DNA of 64,000 bases from Papio anubis (GCF_008728515.1 NC_044981.1:115662385-115726384); one strand, 5' to 3'. Numbered from the stretch's first letter, positions 1 to 12,429 are shown. Notes: generated by a model not told the origin, from the letters alone. Program-made: numbers and translations.

Positions 1-163
1 CATTTAGCATATAAATAAAGAAGTGTTTTGCACTGGTCTTTTGGAAGTGTTAAAGTTATTTAGCTATTTCAATAGTATATGCAGTTTATTTATTTATTTT
101 TTCATCAGATAACACTGTTAAGAATTAATAGGAGTGTAGAAATAGTGTTCTCTGACTTCACAT

Positions 164-1597
164 TGTAAACCAAAAATAAAATTCGAAGTCCCACAACTGA
201 CTGAACAGACCACTCTCTAGGCCAACAGGATTCCAAAGAAACCAGAAAAATGAGTCCAGGCCATGATAGGAAGTGGGTAGGTCAGACAGGCCTCATTATG
301 CCCTCTCTCTCTTAGAGTTTAGATAGGTCTGACCAGCATTAACATTAAAATAGAGGTTCTAAGACTGACAGAACAGAGTCCTCTAGCAATAAGATACCAA
401 ATTCCAACCTGACTCTAGTATAACATCACATGACAGGTAAAGAAGGAAATAAAAATATTTTACCCCCAAATATGTTTCCCTGACATATTTTGAAATGGCC
501 CTGCAAAGCTGTCTCTTGTGGTAGAAATCAACATTCTCTAGAGCACATCTTTCCCTTACTAGGTCTTTTCTGGAGTGTCTGGTGCCTCTTAAAAGTCTAA
601 ATAGAAAATATTTGCTGTCTATTGTCTCTAAAGGCAGCCACCTATGAGACTTCATCTATGTAATAAGATCCTTGGTCTCCACTACACCTTATTTTAACTC
701 AGACACTCATGTCTACTGATTCCAAGTCTTTAGATAATAAGGTAACTCTTTCAACAGATTGCCAATCAGAAAACCTTGAAATCCACCTATGTTCTGAAAG
801 ACATCCCCCCCACGCCCCATACCCTACTTAGAGATGTCCTGCCTTTCTAGGACAAACCCATGTTTACTTCACATGTATTGATTGGTATCTTATGTCTCCT
901 TAAAACACATAAAACCAAGCTATAACCCAACTACCTTGGGCACATGTTCTCAGGACCTCCTTGAGGCTGTGTCATGGGTTATGGTGTTACCAGAGAGGGG
1001 TCCTGATCCAGACCCCAAGAGAGGGTTCTTGTATCTCATGCAAGAAAGAATTCAGGGAGAGTCTGTAAAGTAAAAGCGAGTTTGTTAGGAAAGTAAAGGA
1101 ATAAAAGAATGGCAACTCCATAGACAGAGCCACCTCAAGGTTGCCCATTTTTATGGTTATTTCTTGATTATATGCTAAACAAGAGGTGGATCATTCATGC
1201 CTTCCTTTTTTAGACCATATAGGGTAACTTCCTGATGTTGCCATGGCATTTGTAAACTGTCATGGTGCTGGTGGGAGTACAGAAGTGAGGATGAGCAGAG
1301 GTACCTGTCCTAACCATCTTGGTTTTGGTAGGTTTTACCTGGCTTTTTTACTGTAACTGGTTTTATTAGCAGTGTCTTCATGACCTGTATCTTGTGCTGA
1401 CCTCCTATCTCATCCTGTGCCTAAAAATGCCTTAACCCATCTGGGAATGCAGCCCAGTAGGTCTCAGCCTTATTGCACTCAGTCCCTATTCAAGATGGAG
1501 TTGTTCTGTCTCAAACACCTCTGACAACGGTCCTCACATTTCACTCAGAATAAATCTGTTCAAATTTTTTACAAAGTTTGGCTTTTTTTGGTCAACA
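164..1597 (+). repeat. ERV1-type solo LTR (MER4-group-like), split by a second LTR
   Basis: The sequence reads as a decayed gammaretrovirus-type LTR: a TG start near 164, a region around 830-980 typical of the 3' half of MER4-group LTRs, then after an interruption a polyadenylation signal AATAAA (about 1549-1554) and a CA end at 1597. No gag, pol or env sequence follows, so it appears to be a solo LTR. It is interrupted at 985-1526. No clean outer target duplication was seen. The ERV1 class is fairly likely, the subfamily uncertain. Confidence 0.55.
985..1526 (-). repeat. Second solo LTR (ERV1-type) nested in the first
   Basis: A 542-bp block running TG...CA on the plus strand, flanked by ATGG (981-984) and ACGG (1527-1530). 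This is a 4-bp target duplication with one change that fits CpG decay. Removing the block rejoins the outer LTR. Judged by where the degenerate polyadenylation signal lies (AACAAA on the minus strand near 1082), the LTR is in minus orientation. There is no internal retroviral sequence. The exact LTR family was not settled. Confidence 0.65.
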
Positions 1598-3055
1598 ATG
1601 TCTGCCTAGGATTACACAGCTCTTGGTTCTCCTTTAAAGGAATCTCTAGTGGTGTCTCAGGGTGCTAAGGAACAGTTGAGTTATGATGGGGAGAATGATT
1701 CTGGAAAACTTCTATGAATATGCCCCTTGCTATTGCCAAAACTATACTTTGCAATATTTGTGGATGACAAAGCCACAACTGCAGGGAAGTCCGAAGCTGT
1801 TCTTGTCTTCGAAGGCAGATCATCTGCTGCCCGGTGTTGGGCCAGGTGTCCTACTAAATGGTAAGGCTTCCTCCTTTCTCTAGGACACATACTTCCTAGA
1901 TTCAGTTCAGAGCCATTTGTGTTCCTAATGGCTGTCAGACACTTCTCTTTTATCGGAGTCACTTATCCTAGTTTTGAGCCAATTTCATGGGCTCTGAGGC
2001 TGAAGACATATCTGCATATCTGAGGAAAGGTAGAGCCTGATTCCTTTAAGGAATTTATTTTATAGAGCTCAAGCAGCATTTGGCCAACAGGACTGTTGCT
2101 TATCCTCATGGGGATGTGTTTTTCTTGTGGGGCTGTGCTCACAGGAGGATGTGATACTTGAAATTGCTTCCTCTGCTTCAGCCTGAGGGCAGATTCCTAC
2201 CCAAGAGAGATTTGGGTTTGTCATGCAAATTAACACCTGGACAAGAGTTCCACAATCCAGATTTGCCCTGAAGGTATGACTAAATCTTAGTGCATTCCCA
2301 AGTCAGGTCTGAGCTAATTCTACATGTTATTGTTGGTAAGGTATTCCTGAGCCCTGTATATGTTAGCTCGAAGTGCCTCCTTTTGTGAAATACAGTAGCC
2401 ATTATGTTCCAGTTAATGTAACAAGAAGCTAAAGTAGATTTGTATTAAGTGGCCTTGGCAATAACTTTCTCCTTTCTCCTGTGCCCCCTTTTCTTTATTC
2501 CTCTTTACTCCTCTGCTTTTCTCCCTCTGTCCCTTTCTTCCACCCTCTCTCTTTTCCTCCCTGTCTCCCTCTCTATCAGCTCAATTTTCTTGTTTGTGAG
2601 TGGGGTGAGCTTTCAGTCAAAATTCACCTGCCTTAGTTGCAGACACAGCATTGCTGTTGTGTCTCTTCATTTTTGGATAACATCTAGTGATAACTAATAT
2701 CGTTAGTGTTTCGAATCTGCAACAACTCTACTTCTCCCAGAAATACTGCCTATGCCCTGCTAGTTATTGTAGGTAAGCACTGCTTTCTAGTTGAGGTGAA
2801 TCTATTCTCATGTTCCATCGTGGTCAGAATCACACAGCACATTATGCATTCAGGCTTTTCTCAAGTTATAATGTTGGGCATTGTGATGTGCTACATTACA
2901 CCTAATCTTCATTTCTGTCATGAAATCAGCATTGGAAATTTGAAGAGTCGTACTTGTGGCATTTGTGAATATTTACATACAAATTTAGACTTTTTTTGGC
3001 AGAAGAATTAACTAAATGTTCAATATTGAGTAATGAGCAAACTTCAAGCACAAAA
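1598..3055. other. Unassigned sequence with a pyrimidine-rich stretch
   Basis: I recognise no gene or repeat family here. Positions about 2465-2578 are strongly C/T-rich on the plus strand. Short open frames on both strands (for example 1681-1962 minus and 2706-3011 plus) overlap, lack domain motifs and look like chance. Confidence 0.5.
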
Positions 3056-3061
3056 AGAAAC

Positions 3062-3262
3062 TGTTTATGTATTAAATGTCAACCATGTATCGGGTACTAT
3101 TCTAGATGCAGGTGTACAGTGGGGAACTGATCAGCCCTGGTACTCCTGGAGCTTAGAGTACAGTAGGTACAGTAGGAAAGACATTCATAGAGCAGGTAAC
3201 CATGAGTACAGGATGCTTTGTGAGCACAGAGTTGGAGGATATAAGGGAACCATTCCCCTTGC
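3062..3262 (+). repeat. L2-like LINE fragment
   Basis: The succession 'tattaaatgtcaaccatgt', 'gggtactattctagatgc' and 'ctcctggagcttagagtac' follows the familiar 3' region of mammalian L2 (tattgagc...ggcactgttctaggtgctgg...ctcatggagcttac). It is heavily diverged, so the ends are approximate and a related ancient family is possible. Confidence 0.45.
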
Positions 3263-3431
3263 TATGAAATATTGAGATAAACAATGCAACAAATTAATCC
3301 AGTGGCAAATACAAATATTCAGTTACATGAAGAATATTTTAACAAAGAAAAGCTTGAAATAAAAGTTATTTTTAATGAAAATATAATCTTTTCCTAAAAG
3401 TACCTTAAGGTTTTTGTAATAATCTACCTTT

Positions 3432-4905
3432 TTTAAAAAAAAAATTTTTTTTAACGTTTATTTTAAGTTCAGGGGTACATGTGCAGGTTTGTTATATAAC
3501 TAAACTGGTGTCACGGAGAATTGTTGTATAGATTATTTTGTTAACAGGTATTGAGCTTAGTACCCATTAGTTATTCTTCCTAATCCTCTCCCTTTTCCAC
3601 CCTTCATCATCTAGTAGGCCTCAGTATTTGTTGTTCCCCTCTAGGTGTCCATGTGTTTTCATCATTTAGCTCCCACTTATAAGTGTTTTCTGTTGTTGCA
3701 TAGGTTTGCTAAGAATAATGGCCTCCAGCTCCATCCATGTTTCTGCAAAAGACATAAATCTTGTTCTTTTTTGTGGTTGCATAGTATTCCATAGTGTATA
3801 TATACCATATCTTTTTTATCCAGTCTACCATTGGTAAGCATTTAGGTTGATTTCATGTCTTTGCTATTGAGAATAGTGCTACAAAGAACATACATATGCA
3901 TGTGTCTTTATGATAGAACTATTTTATATTCCTTTGGGTATGTATCCAATAATGGGATTGCTAGGTTGAATGGTAGTTCGGTGTTTCGATCTTTGAGATA
4001 TCACCACACTGCTTTCTACAATGGTTGAACTAATTTACACTCACACCAACAGTGTAAAAGCATTCCTTCTTCTCCACAACCTTGCCAGCATCTGTTATTT
4101 TTTTGACTTTTTAGTAGTAGCCTTTCTCACTGGTGTGAGATGGTATCTCATCGTAGTTTTAATTTGCATTTTTCTTTTCTTTTTTTATTATTTAAGTTCT
4201 GGGGTACATGTGCAGAACGTGCAGGTTTGTTGCATGGGTATACATGTGCCATGGTGGTTTGTTGCACCCATCAACCCGTCATCTACATTAGGTATCTTTC
4301 CCAGTGCTATCCCTCCCCTGGGCCCCTACCCCCTGACAGGCCCCGGTGTGTGATTTTCCCCTTCCTGTGATTTGTATTTTTCTAATGATCAGTGATGTTG
4401 AGCTTTTTTTTGTATAATTGTTGGCCAATGTATGTCTTTTTTTGAAAAGTGTCTGTTTATGTCCCTTGCTTACTTTTTAATGAGGTTGTTTGTTTTTCCT
4501 TATAAATTTGTTTAAGTTCCTTATAGATGCTAGGTATCAGACCTTTGTCAGATGCATAGTTTGCAAACATTTTCTCCCATTCTGTAGGTTATCTGTTTAC
4601 TCTATTGATAGTTTCTTTTGCTTTGCAGAAACTATTTAATTTAATTAGATCTCATTTGTCAATTTTTGCTTTTGTTGCAATTGCTTTTGGTATCTTTGTC
4701 ATGCAATTTTTGTCCATTCCTATGTCTGGAATAGTATGGCCTAGGTTGTCTTCCAGGGTTTTTATAGTTTTGGGTTTTACATTGAAGTCTTTAATCTATC
4801 TTGAGTTGATTTTTGTGTATGGTACAAGTGAGGGCCCCAGTTTCAATTATCTGCCTATGGCTCACTAGTTATCCCAGCACCACCTATTGAATAGGGAGTC
4901 CCACA
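3432..4905 (-). mobile_element. 5'-truncated L1 (L1PB/L1MA age), minus strand
   Basis: On the plus strand the block starts with a T-run and the antisense L1 3' UTR, followed by the antisense C-terminal half of ORF2 ('tactgggtatatacc' region near 3940, ending near the 'cagcaccacctattga' motif at 4875). The reading frame is shattered, so this is a dead copy. It is interrupted at 4176-4369 by a younger L1. Plus-strand frames at 4021-4353 and 4605-4868 are antisense shadows of this copy. Confidence 0.85.
4176..4369 (-). mobile_element. Very short L1PA 3'-end insertion nested in the older L1
   Basis: A 194-bp fragment contains only an L1PA 3' UTR with its poly(A) tail as T-runs on the left. It is flanked by a 14-bp duplication: ATTTGCATTTTTCT (4162-4175) and ATTTGTATTTTTCT (4370-4383), with one difference. 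The rebuilt empty site nicks at TTTCT/AA, close to the L1 endonuclease consensus. It carries no coding capacity. Confidence 0.9.
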
Positions 4906-7255
4906 TTATTGAAAACAGCAAAACAGAAAAACATGAAAAAAGGAAAACAAAAGAAAACTAAACTAAAGAATGAACCATGGAAAAGAGTGTTTGTAAAGGC
5001 TTGTTCCCCACCCCTACTTCCATCTTCACTGCCTACCCCAGTTCCTCTCCCAATTCCATGCTTTTTTGCTGAACTGCAAGATATACTTGAAAACTAAAAC
5101 ACATAATTCTTAAGAGGCCTGTGATATGCACCTAATTTACAACTAGCAAAGGAGTGAGCTTAGGCATCTATGTGTGCTCATGGCTGGCACAGCCTGGTCC
5201 AGCCTTGTTAATGTGTAGCGTAGCTTGCCAGCCAGTTGTATTAGCTCTGGTGAAACATTTACAATGGGCCTGGCTCTTTGGAAGGTCATAGAAGACTTGG
5301 TGGTGGTTGGGGTTGAGTATGGGAATATGCAGGAATAAAGTACTGAAAAAAAGACATTATCCTTCGGTACATTCAATATTGTCATCACCTCTCAGCTTCA
5401 GACTCTTCTACTAGGAGTACTTAAATTTAAGAAAATATCCATGCAGGAAAAAGGAAATCTTTGTCTTTTTTTTGGCCAAATGCCTGACTCAACAGATGGA
5501 CTTTGCCTAATGCCATACACTGGTAGCTCATTTGTGTGCTTTGGACCAGAAGAGAAAAGATTTCGTAGCTCTATTACCCTTACAGAACAAACTCTGTGTT
5601 TCATAACTCACTACATCCAATTCTAGAAATTTCTATCAGTGGAAAGGAAGAAAAACAACAGTAAAGTCAGCAGACTTCAAGCCTAGTAGGACCACACAGA
5701 TTAAGGACAAACACCTTGATGTGGACTTGAGGAAAATCATTTTACAGGCTATAGGAGCCAGGTGTGAAGCTGATACACTAGTGGGAAATTTTAAAAGTGA
5801 TTTTTCAGCAAGCTGTAAATATTTACCATGCCAATTTATTCCATTGCCATTTACATTAAATGAAAGAATAAAGATTTTGCAAGATTTTTCAAAGCAAACA
5901 GTACTAAACAAATGTCAAGTGTTAGGCTTACACCCTTGTGTAGGTGGCTTATATGGTAATTGCAACTCTGTTTATGTCTGGGAAGAAACAACCATTTACT
6001 GGTCGTGAGAACTTAATCGTCCCATAGTCCCACTGTGCACTTGCTGAAAGTATCATTTCAATTAAGTTAACTCTCCCCTGCCCCTAGCTTTTTGATGCTG
6101 TGGACCATATCAGTTGCAAATGACCGCAATGATAAAGTTTTTGTGTCCTAGAATGAACCACATACTATTAATTTGGAGAACTAGGGAATCTCACACAATG
6201 TCTATGTCAAGTGAATGTTTTAGATGAGGCAACTGCATCTAAGAAGCAATCTTTCTCTAATCTCCTTGTACTTTCCCTTCCTCGGGGCACAGTCAAATAG
6301 AAAATAGCTGTTTCTGGGTCCTTCCCTATCCAATGTTTTATTAAAGTATTTAATATTATTAATATATGCACCTTCTTGGAAGTCAGGGAGAATGGAGCTT
6401 GGTTTCCAAATCTTCCAATTCTTAATGATGGTCTTTTGACAAGCTGTTAAACCTCTCTGGGTGAATTGTCTAACATATTTAATGAATGGGACTAAGAAGG
6501 AGCTGCCAGATGGGTAGGAGGGAAGTGAGCTTGAGATGGTGTCCCAGAAGGCTTTCTTATGGACTGTGAACTCCCTGAGAGTTCTTGAATATTGAACCCT
6601 GACTTTTCCAAGATGCTAATGTCTGGTCTCTTCAAATTGTGTCAGATGCCACCCATTAATTGATGAAATGTCAAGCAAATGCTCAATCACTGAAAAATGA
6701 GAGGAATGAGATGCATGCTATAGGTGGAAAAGGAGTCAGAAGAAGATTTTTTTCCTTTTATGATCAGAGAAATAAGAGCTTCATTATATTGTACTGGGAA
6801 TCAATAAAGAGAGGAAATAATTGATAATGCTGGGGAGAAAGCAATAAAATACTAGGCAACATCCTTGAATACATTATTGGAGGTGGGGTAGATTTGGTAT
6901 AAAGTTCAAGAGAAAGTATAGGTCTTTGCCTATATTTTCTATAATATTCCCTCAGATAAATTGATTTTTTAAAACATAAAGCGTGCCTGGAATGTTTCCA
7001 ACACTCATTGTTCAAGGGTTACGAGTCCTTCAAAATCTTCATTAGCTTACCCCTCCCAATAAGGTTCACTCCAACCACACAGACAATCAAAAAAGAGCAG
7101 CAAGTGGATGCTACTGGGCACCCAAGATGATAACTGAAATTAGAAATAAATTTGAATTTGATTTCAGTTATTTGTCAGCTCAGGCAAATAGCATGTTGTA
7201 TTAGTTTACATAATCTTCATTTTCTGTCATAAGAAAGCTTTCAAACTCCATTATC
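4906..7255. other. Unassigned sequence
   Basis: An A-rich patch (4915-4975) is followed by sequence I cannot place. A frame stays open on the plus strand from about 5607 to 6008, but it shows no recognisable domain or start context and the surrounding frames are closed. I see no repeat family, promoter or RNA gene. Confidence 0.4.
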
Positions 7256-7259
7256 TTCA

Positions 7260-7405
7260 TTTAAGTTAGTTAGAAAAAAATAAAATTTAAAATTCCTCAG
7301 TCAAACCAGCCACATTTCAAGTGCTTATCAGCCAAATGTGGACAGTGGCTATAGTTTTAGAGAACACTGAATGTATAACATTTCCATTAATTGAAACTAA
7401 TACTC
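7260..7405 (-). mobile_element. hAT-Charlie MITE fragment (MER20/MER5 group)
   Basis: Antisense match to a non-autonomous hAT element, with the hallmarks 'gccacatttcaagtgct' and 'ccaaatgtggacagtggct' and the downstream 'aacatttccat'. The left end is diffuse, there is no clear 8-bp duplication, and no transposase is present. The exact MER name is uncertain. Confidence 0.65.
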
Positions 7406-8218
7406 TTAGCACTGAGATCAACTTTAAAATATCACACAGATATAGTTAGAATATTTCCTATATACAATGCTTGATGCCCCCCAGTGATGCAGAAACAAAT
7501 CATGTTCTTGTCATCATGAAACATACAGTCCAATCCAATAGGGGAACTAGATGTGTAAACATGACACAGACATAAACATGAATACACAGGAACACAGAGC
7601 TGACCCAAACTAGGCAGTATCTGGAAGTTACATAGAGGAGAATACTTTTGAACAGAATCTCTATAAGGAACAAACTTGATTGAGAAAGGAAGAAATTAGT
7701 TTTGATCGAGGTAACAGCATGAACAAAATGAGAGTGCAAGTGAGCAAGTTAATATGTATGAGTATTAGGTGTTGTGTTGATACTACTAAGCTATATCGAG
7801 AAATAACAAGAAATGCCCAAATTTGTCTCAACTAATTAACTTTCTCGAAATTCCAAAAGGGACAAATAAAAAGCCAGAGACTTTTTATTAGCTGGGTTAC
7901 TGCCAATGTGCTTTGTGTTGACTTCTAATGAGGCTTGTTTGAAATGTGCAGCTTATAGCAAAGGCAATGATAATCTGTCCTGCTCTCTAAGCACAAATCC
8001 AAATTTGGGAATGTTACTACACTAAGGCCAGCTGTTTTGTAAAGTGGGCTGAAACGATGCTGAAATAGGCACACAGGTGAGGGAGGCAGATGAGCTAGAT
8101 GACCCATCTCAGCCTAGAGGGGAAATAGGAAGTAGATGAGTAAGTTGTACATTGGTGGAGGATCTTTTACCTCCCACAGTGGCCTCATCCATAGGCAGGT
8201 ATGACCCAAGCAGTATCT
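7406..8218. other. Unassigned sequence, possible ancient L2 remnant
   Basis: Positions about 7470-7745 faintly resemble the decayed L2 3' region (a 'catgaaacatacagtcca' block). The rest shows no gene or repeat I can support. The short minus-strand frames are not convincing. Confidence 0.3.
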
Positions 8219-8219
8219 A

Positions 8220-9560
8220 GGTATATATATATTTTATATAACCAGCAACCTTGTTGAATGTTCTTTTAAGTTCTATAACATCTAATCACATATACACACA
8301 GGTTTCTGGGTATGTGATCATGAAAACTGTAAACAACAACAACAGAAGAACAATTATGATTATCCTATTACTTTTATTGTATCATTGTATTGACTTGACT
8401 ATCCAATAAAATACATGCATGACAGAAATAATAGAATGCAGTTAAAATAATTCTTTTATAGCTGTCTTTAGAGGGAATACTTCTAAAGTTCCATCCTTAA
8501 TAATGATCTTTGCTATAAAGATATTTGTAAATATACTTACTAAGGGTAAGACAGTTTCCTTCTAGTTATAGGTTAGCAGTTTTAAAAAAATATGAATGAT
8601 TATTGAATCTTATTAAATGTTTGCACTTAAAAAATGTATTTAGGTATAGCTTAATGACCTCTTGTGAAAAAAAAAGTAGGTGGTAATATGACTTTTCTCC
8701 CTTAATCTATTAATACTGTGAATTTTATTGATAGAAATTTTTTTCACAAGTAAAATTGACTGTTGCATTTATTTTCTTGTAGTCAGATAGTTTTAATATC
8801 AGAGTTTTGTTGGCTTAATGAAGTAAGGTGGGTGGCTATTACTGTTTTTATTTCTCTGGAACAGCTAGTATAATATTCTCTGTTCCTTGAAGGGACTCTC
8901 TGTTCTTTGAAGGTTTGTCCATGAAGTTTTTTGAGACAGATTCCTTGATGAGGGAATATGGGTTGTAGGGTGCTTGAAGAAAGGGAAAATTTTGATTACT
9001 GCCTTAATTTATATATCTGGTTATTCGTATAGTTAGGTTTTCTCTATATTTTTGAGTCCGTCTTGGTAAGTTGTTGACATAGATATCATTATCCTAACCT
9101 TTCTTTGGTTACTAATTTCCTGGTACATATTCCTTCTGACTCTTTAATTTTAAACATTCTGTGTCACTTTGTTTCAGTCCCAGCTCTTGCAAATAACATG
9201 TAACCAGATATGTAAAACACAATCTAAGAATATGTTTCTTTTTATCCGTGACTTTTAAGTTTCTTTTTTCTTCAAACATCTCATCCAAGATATTTGAGAG
9301 CTTCTGGAGTGTGATTTTTCCTCACTTTACCTCCTTTAGTGGCTTTTGCTAGCTAGATGTATATAGTGACATCATCTACTTGTTAGCAATATTTAACTGT
9401 AATAAAATTCCTACTGGACCAAGTGAAGCCCATTCCTTCAATTATTTTAGGTGTACTCATTTATTTATTTGTTTATATATTTGAACGTATATTTTGCCAA
9501 TCCATTTTACACATTTCTATTATAGCTTCTCTTTGTTTTTATCCTGCATTTCTTGTCTTT
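8220..9560 (-). mobile_element. Ancient L1M fragment, antisense
   Basis: The plus strand reads as the antisense of L1M ORF2: 'attgatagaaatttttttc' near 8730, the 'gtttgtccatgaag' and 'agtccgtcttggtaagttg' blocks (about 8912-9075), and an endonuclease-side block 'cattctgtgtcactttgtt' (about 9156). Order and spacing fit a minus-strand L1M reading toward its 5' end. The many frameshifts leave no open frame. Confidence 0.65.
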
Positions 9561-9799
9561 GAAATAATAAAGTATTAAAAATTTAGAAAACTAAATTGCC
9601 CTTAATTTCCTATACCACTCTCAAAGTTAGACATGTGACTTAAATACATTAACAAGAATGCCTATATTTTCCCAAGATATTCTACAGTTAATTTCTTCTT
9701 CTTCTTCCCCCAAAACACTCTTCTTAGTTTTATCTAAATTCCCTTTCCAACCCCATCTATCAAGATGTGTGAAGGGCCTTGGACTTTGCTCTACTCGCA

Positions 9800-10240
9800 A
9801 ACTAACAAGTTAGCTTGCTATAGTTCCATGGATGCTAGAATACACAACCTGGGGCAGAGATGAAGAACTTGTATTACTCAGAGTAATAGCAATAGCCAGA
9901 GTATTGGCATTGTCTTTCCCAGTTCCTGGAGCCCCCGTTCCCAAAGAGGGATACCAAGAGGGAGGGCCAGGTGATACTTGGAAACACAGTGGGTTTCATT
10001 ACAGGGAGCAACGCCCTGAACTTAGAAAACTTGAATCTTTTATAATATAAAGGGCAGTAAGCATGGATGTCCTTTTCTAGGGAGAAGATGCTCTCTCAGT
10101 CTTCCAAGGCTGTAAGGAAAACTGTCCTTTACTCTAGAGAGAGGCATTCCACATATAAGGTAGTCACTGTCTCTGCTTACAAGACCTGCGGAAACAAAAA
10201 GAGATATAGAGAATTATCTCACACCACCATTTTTTTCTAT
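9800..10240 (+). repeat. LTR-like block, family not assigned
   Basis: GC content and style change abruptly from the AT-rich L1 debris on either side. The block (gggcagagatgaagaactt ... gggagaagatgctctctcag ... acaagacctgcggaaac) reads like an endogenous-retrovirus LTR or internal segment interrupting the L1M. No TG/CA ends or target duplication could be fixed. The 140-codon frame at 10067-10489 runs across its edge and is not a gene. Confidence 0.3.
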
Positions 10241-10439
10241 AATACTTGTTGTTTCAAAATACATCTGAAAATACTAATTTCACAGTTTATTGTCAACATA
10301 GTAGGTTTATCACACATTAATTATCTATCAATTAATTTGGTCACATCTGCTTCTAACATCTTATTCTTTCCCGTTGGGTTGATTGTTCTTGGTAAAGGAT
10401 CTCCTCAGTGGTATTATCTGTGGGAACCTGTAGATGATA

Positions 10440-11130
10440 AACTTTCTAGATGCTTCTTTTTTAAAAGAGGGTTCTTGATTTGTAAATAAAAATGGGTATA
10501 AAATTCTAGACTGATATTTATTTTCACTTGGTGCCCTGAGTATACGCCATGCTCTCTTCTGGTATCCACTCTTGCTTACAGGAGTCTTCTCTCAGTGTCA
10601 TTGTTATTTCTTTTCTAGGTCTGCTTTCTTTTTAGTAGCTTGTGGGAATTTTTCTTCCTCTTTGATAATCTATAGTTTTAATACAGCTTGTTCTGATGTC
10701 TATATTTTAAAACAAACTTCATTGAACCTTGGCATTCAGTGGATTTTTAAATCTGGGAAATCAAGTCTTTTTTTTCAGCTCTGTAACATTCTCAGCCACT
10801 GTCTATTTTAGTATCATCTGGTCTTTATTTCTTCTGCTCTTTACTTCACAAAGACCTATCAGAAAAATATGAGTGATGATTTATCCTCCTTATTGTTTAC
10901 ATCTTTCTACATTTTTCATTTCTTTACCTTTGCAATGTTATAGGAGACATTGTCAATTTTATCTTTTAACTTTATCTTAACCTGTATTAAGTCCATCATT
11001 TAGCCCATTTGTTGAGATTTTCAGTTTAAAGAACAATATTTTATTTTCATAATTTTCATATTTTACAACAATGTGCCTTTGTTTCATGATTATCTGATTT
11101 TATTTTATAACCACATATCCCTCTTTGACT
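10440..11130 (-). mobile_element. L1M-type fragment, antisense (5'-region sequence)
   Basis: The block 'attctagactgatatttat', the following 'ctcttctggtatccactc', and the later 'aacattctcagccactgtc' match the order of the antisense L1M segment upstream of ORF2. The same order is seen at 15430-15680 and 25770-26100. This may be the continuation of the copy at 8220-9560, split by the LTR-like block. Confidence 0.5.
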
Positions 11131-11222
11131 TCTTTGAAAATTTTAAACATTTTACTGTCAAAGTTCTTTTTATGTTATTCTCTAATTACATTTCTTCAGA
11201 TTCAGAGTTTTTACTTATATAT

Positions 11223-11296
11223 CTGTCCATTGTCATTTATAGCAATGGATGACCTTTTTCTGTCCATTGTCATTTATAGCAATGGACGACCTTTTA
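11223..11296. repeat. 37-bp tandem duplication
   Basis: Two adjacent copies, 11223-11259 and 11260-11296, differ by one T/C change at a potential CpG (atgga-T/C-gacc) and the terminal base. The surroundings are AT-rich L1-like sequence. Confidence 0.9.
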
Positions 11297-12425
11297 TATT
11301 TTCTAAATCTTGCCCAGTTTTGTCTTCTGGCACTTACTATGCATGTAGGTTTCAGCCTCCCCCTATTTGTGAGGTGCAAGACTTAGCTCCCAGGCATTTT
11401 GCTTTTGTCGGTGCCCCCAAATTACAGCCCATGTGTGGTCTCAGCTTTCATGAGTCTTTCTGTTTTATCTTTTGCTTACCTCTGTGGAATCTACCTTTGT
11501 TTATGGCACCGGGAGGCTTCTCTTTTTGGTTTTGAAACTCAATTAGGTGCATTTTATTTTTAAAAAATTTCTCTATGTTTAAATATTTTGAGGAGAGTAT
11601 CTTGTTTCCATGTGTGTGTAATCAGCCATATTTCACTTAAATTACTGCTTAAAGAAGGTTTGCAATGAAGAAGAATATATGATAAAAGAAAAGTAGTTTG
11701 AGGAGAAAACTAGTAAACAAAAGAATTTATAGAAAAAGAGAGACAAATTTATTTGTGGGAAGGAGTGGTGGAGGAACCAGAGAAGGACAATTTGACAAAA
11801 GAAAAGAGAGAGAGAGAGAATCACTGAAGGACAAATGGGGATGGCATCGCAGGTCTAAGGGGACTTTTGTTGCACTTGGAAGACGATGTCATAAATTTGG
11901 CATCCTGTGAAGCTGGCTGGATGCTCAGATATCACTTCAGTGAGGTCAGGCTAAGCCGTGGCTGGATTATCAGCTCTTTGGAGGCAGAACTTTATGCCAA
12001 TATGGCTGCAGATCCTGTTTCTCAGGGATGAACTCTGCCAATTCAACTCACAAGAGAGTTGTAAACCAGAATATCCATTTTTAAAATGAGAAGTATACTT
12101 GGCAAGAGGACTGGAATGTTTATGACTCTCTCTAGAGGAAAGTTACCTAAGAAGTCAAATTACCAAAAGCAGGTTGGTTGATGAGCAAAGAATCAGAATA
12201 ATGAGAGTTGATGGAATCATTTTAATGCATTGAGCTATGGTAGTCCAAGGAAATCTACCTATCAAGAGACTGGCTAATTTAGATCCACTGGTCGGTAGAC
12301 AGCTATATAGTACACAGTCAGACCTGCCCCTTTGAATCAGTTTCCTATGCTTCATGATAATTGTTCTTATTTACATAGTGAAACCAGCAATGACCACAAT
12401 CAGTACTATTTCTACATAACAGATA
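11297..12425. other. Unassigned sequence with short (GA)n
   Basis: No gene or repeat family is recognised. A purine-rich stretch (about 11690-11835) includes an uninterrupted (GA) run near 11805-11819. The open frames (11125-11535 plus, 11698-11910 plus) are low-complexity and lack motifs. Confidence 0.4.
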
Positions 12426-12429
12426 CTGC

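Noticed and set aside
5607..6008. 134-codon open stretch on the plus strand with a moderately protein-like composition
   Set aside because: No homology recognised, no ATG in a useful position, and only weak splice-like ends. A database search would be needed before raising it.
11808..11820. (GA)n run as a possible GAGA-type regulatory site
   Set aside because: Short simple repeat in A/G-rich DNA, with no other promoter feature.
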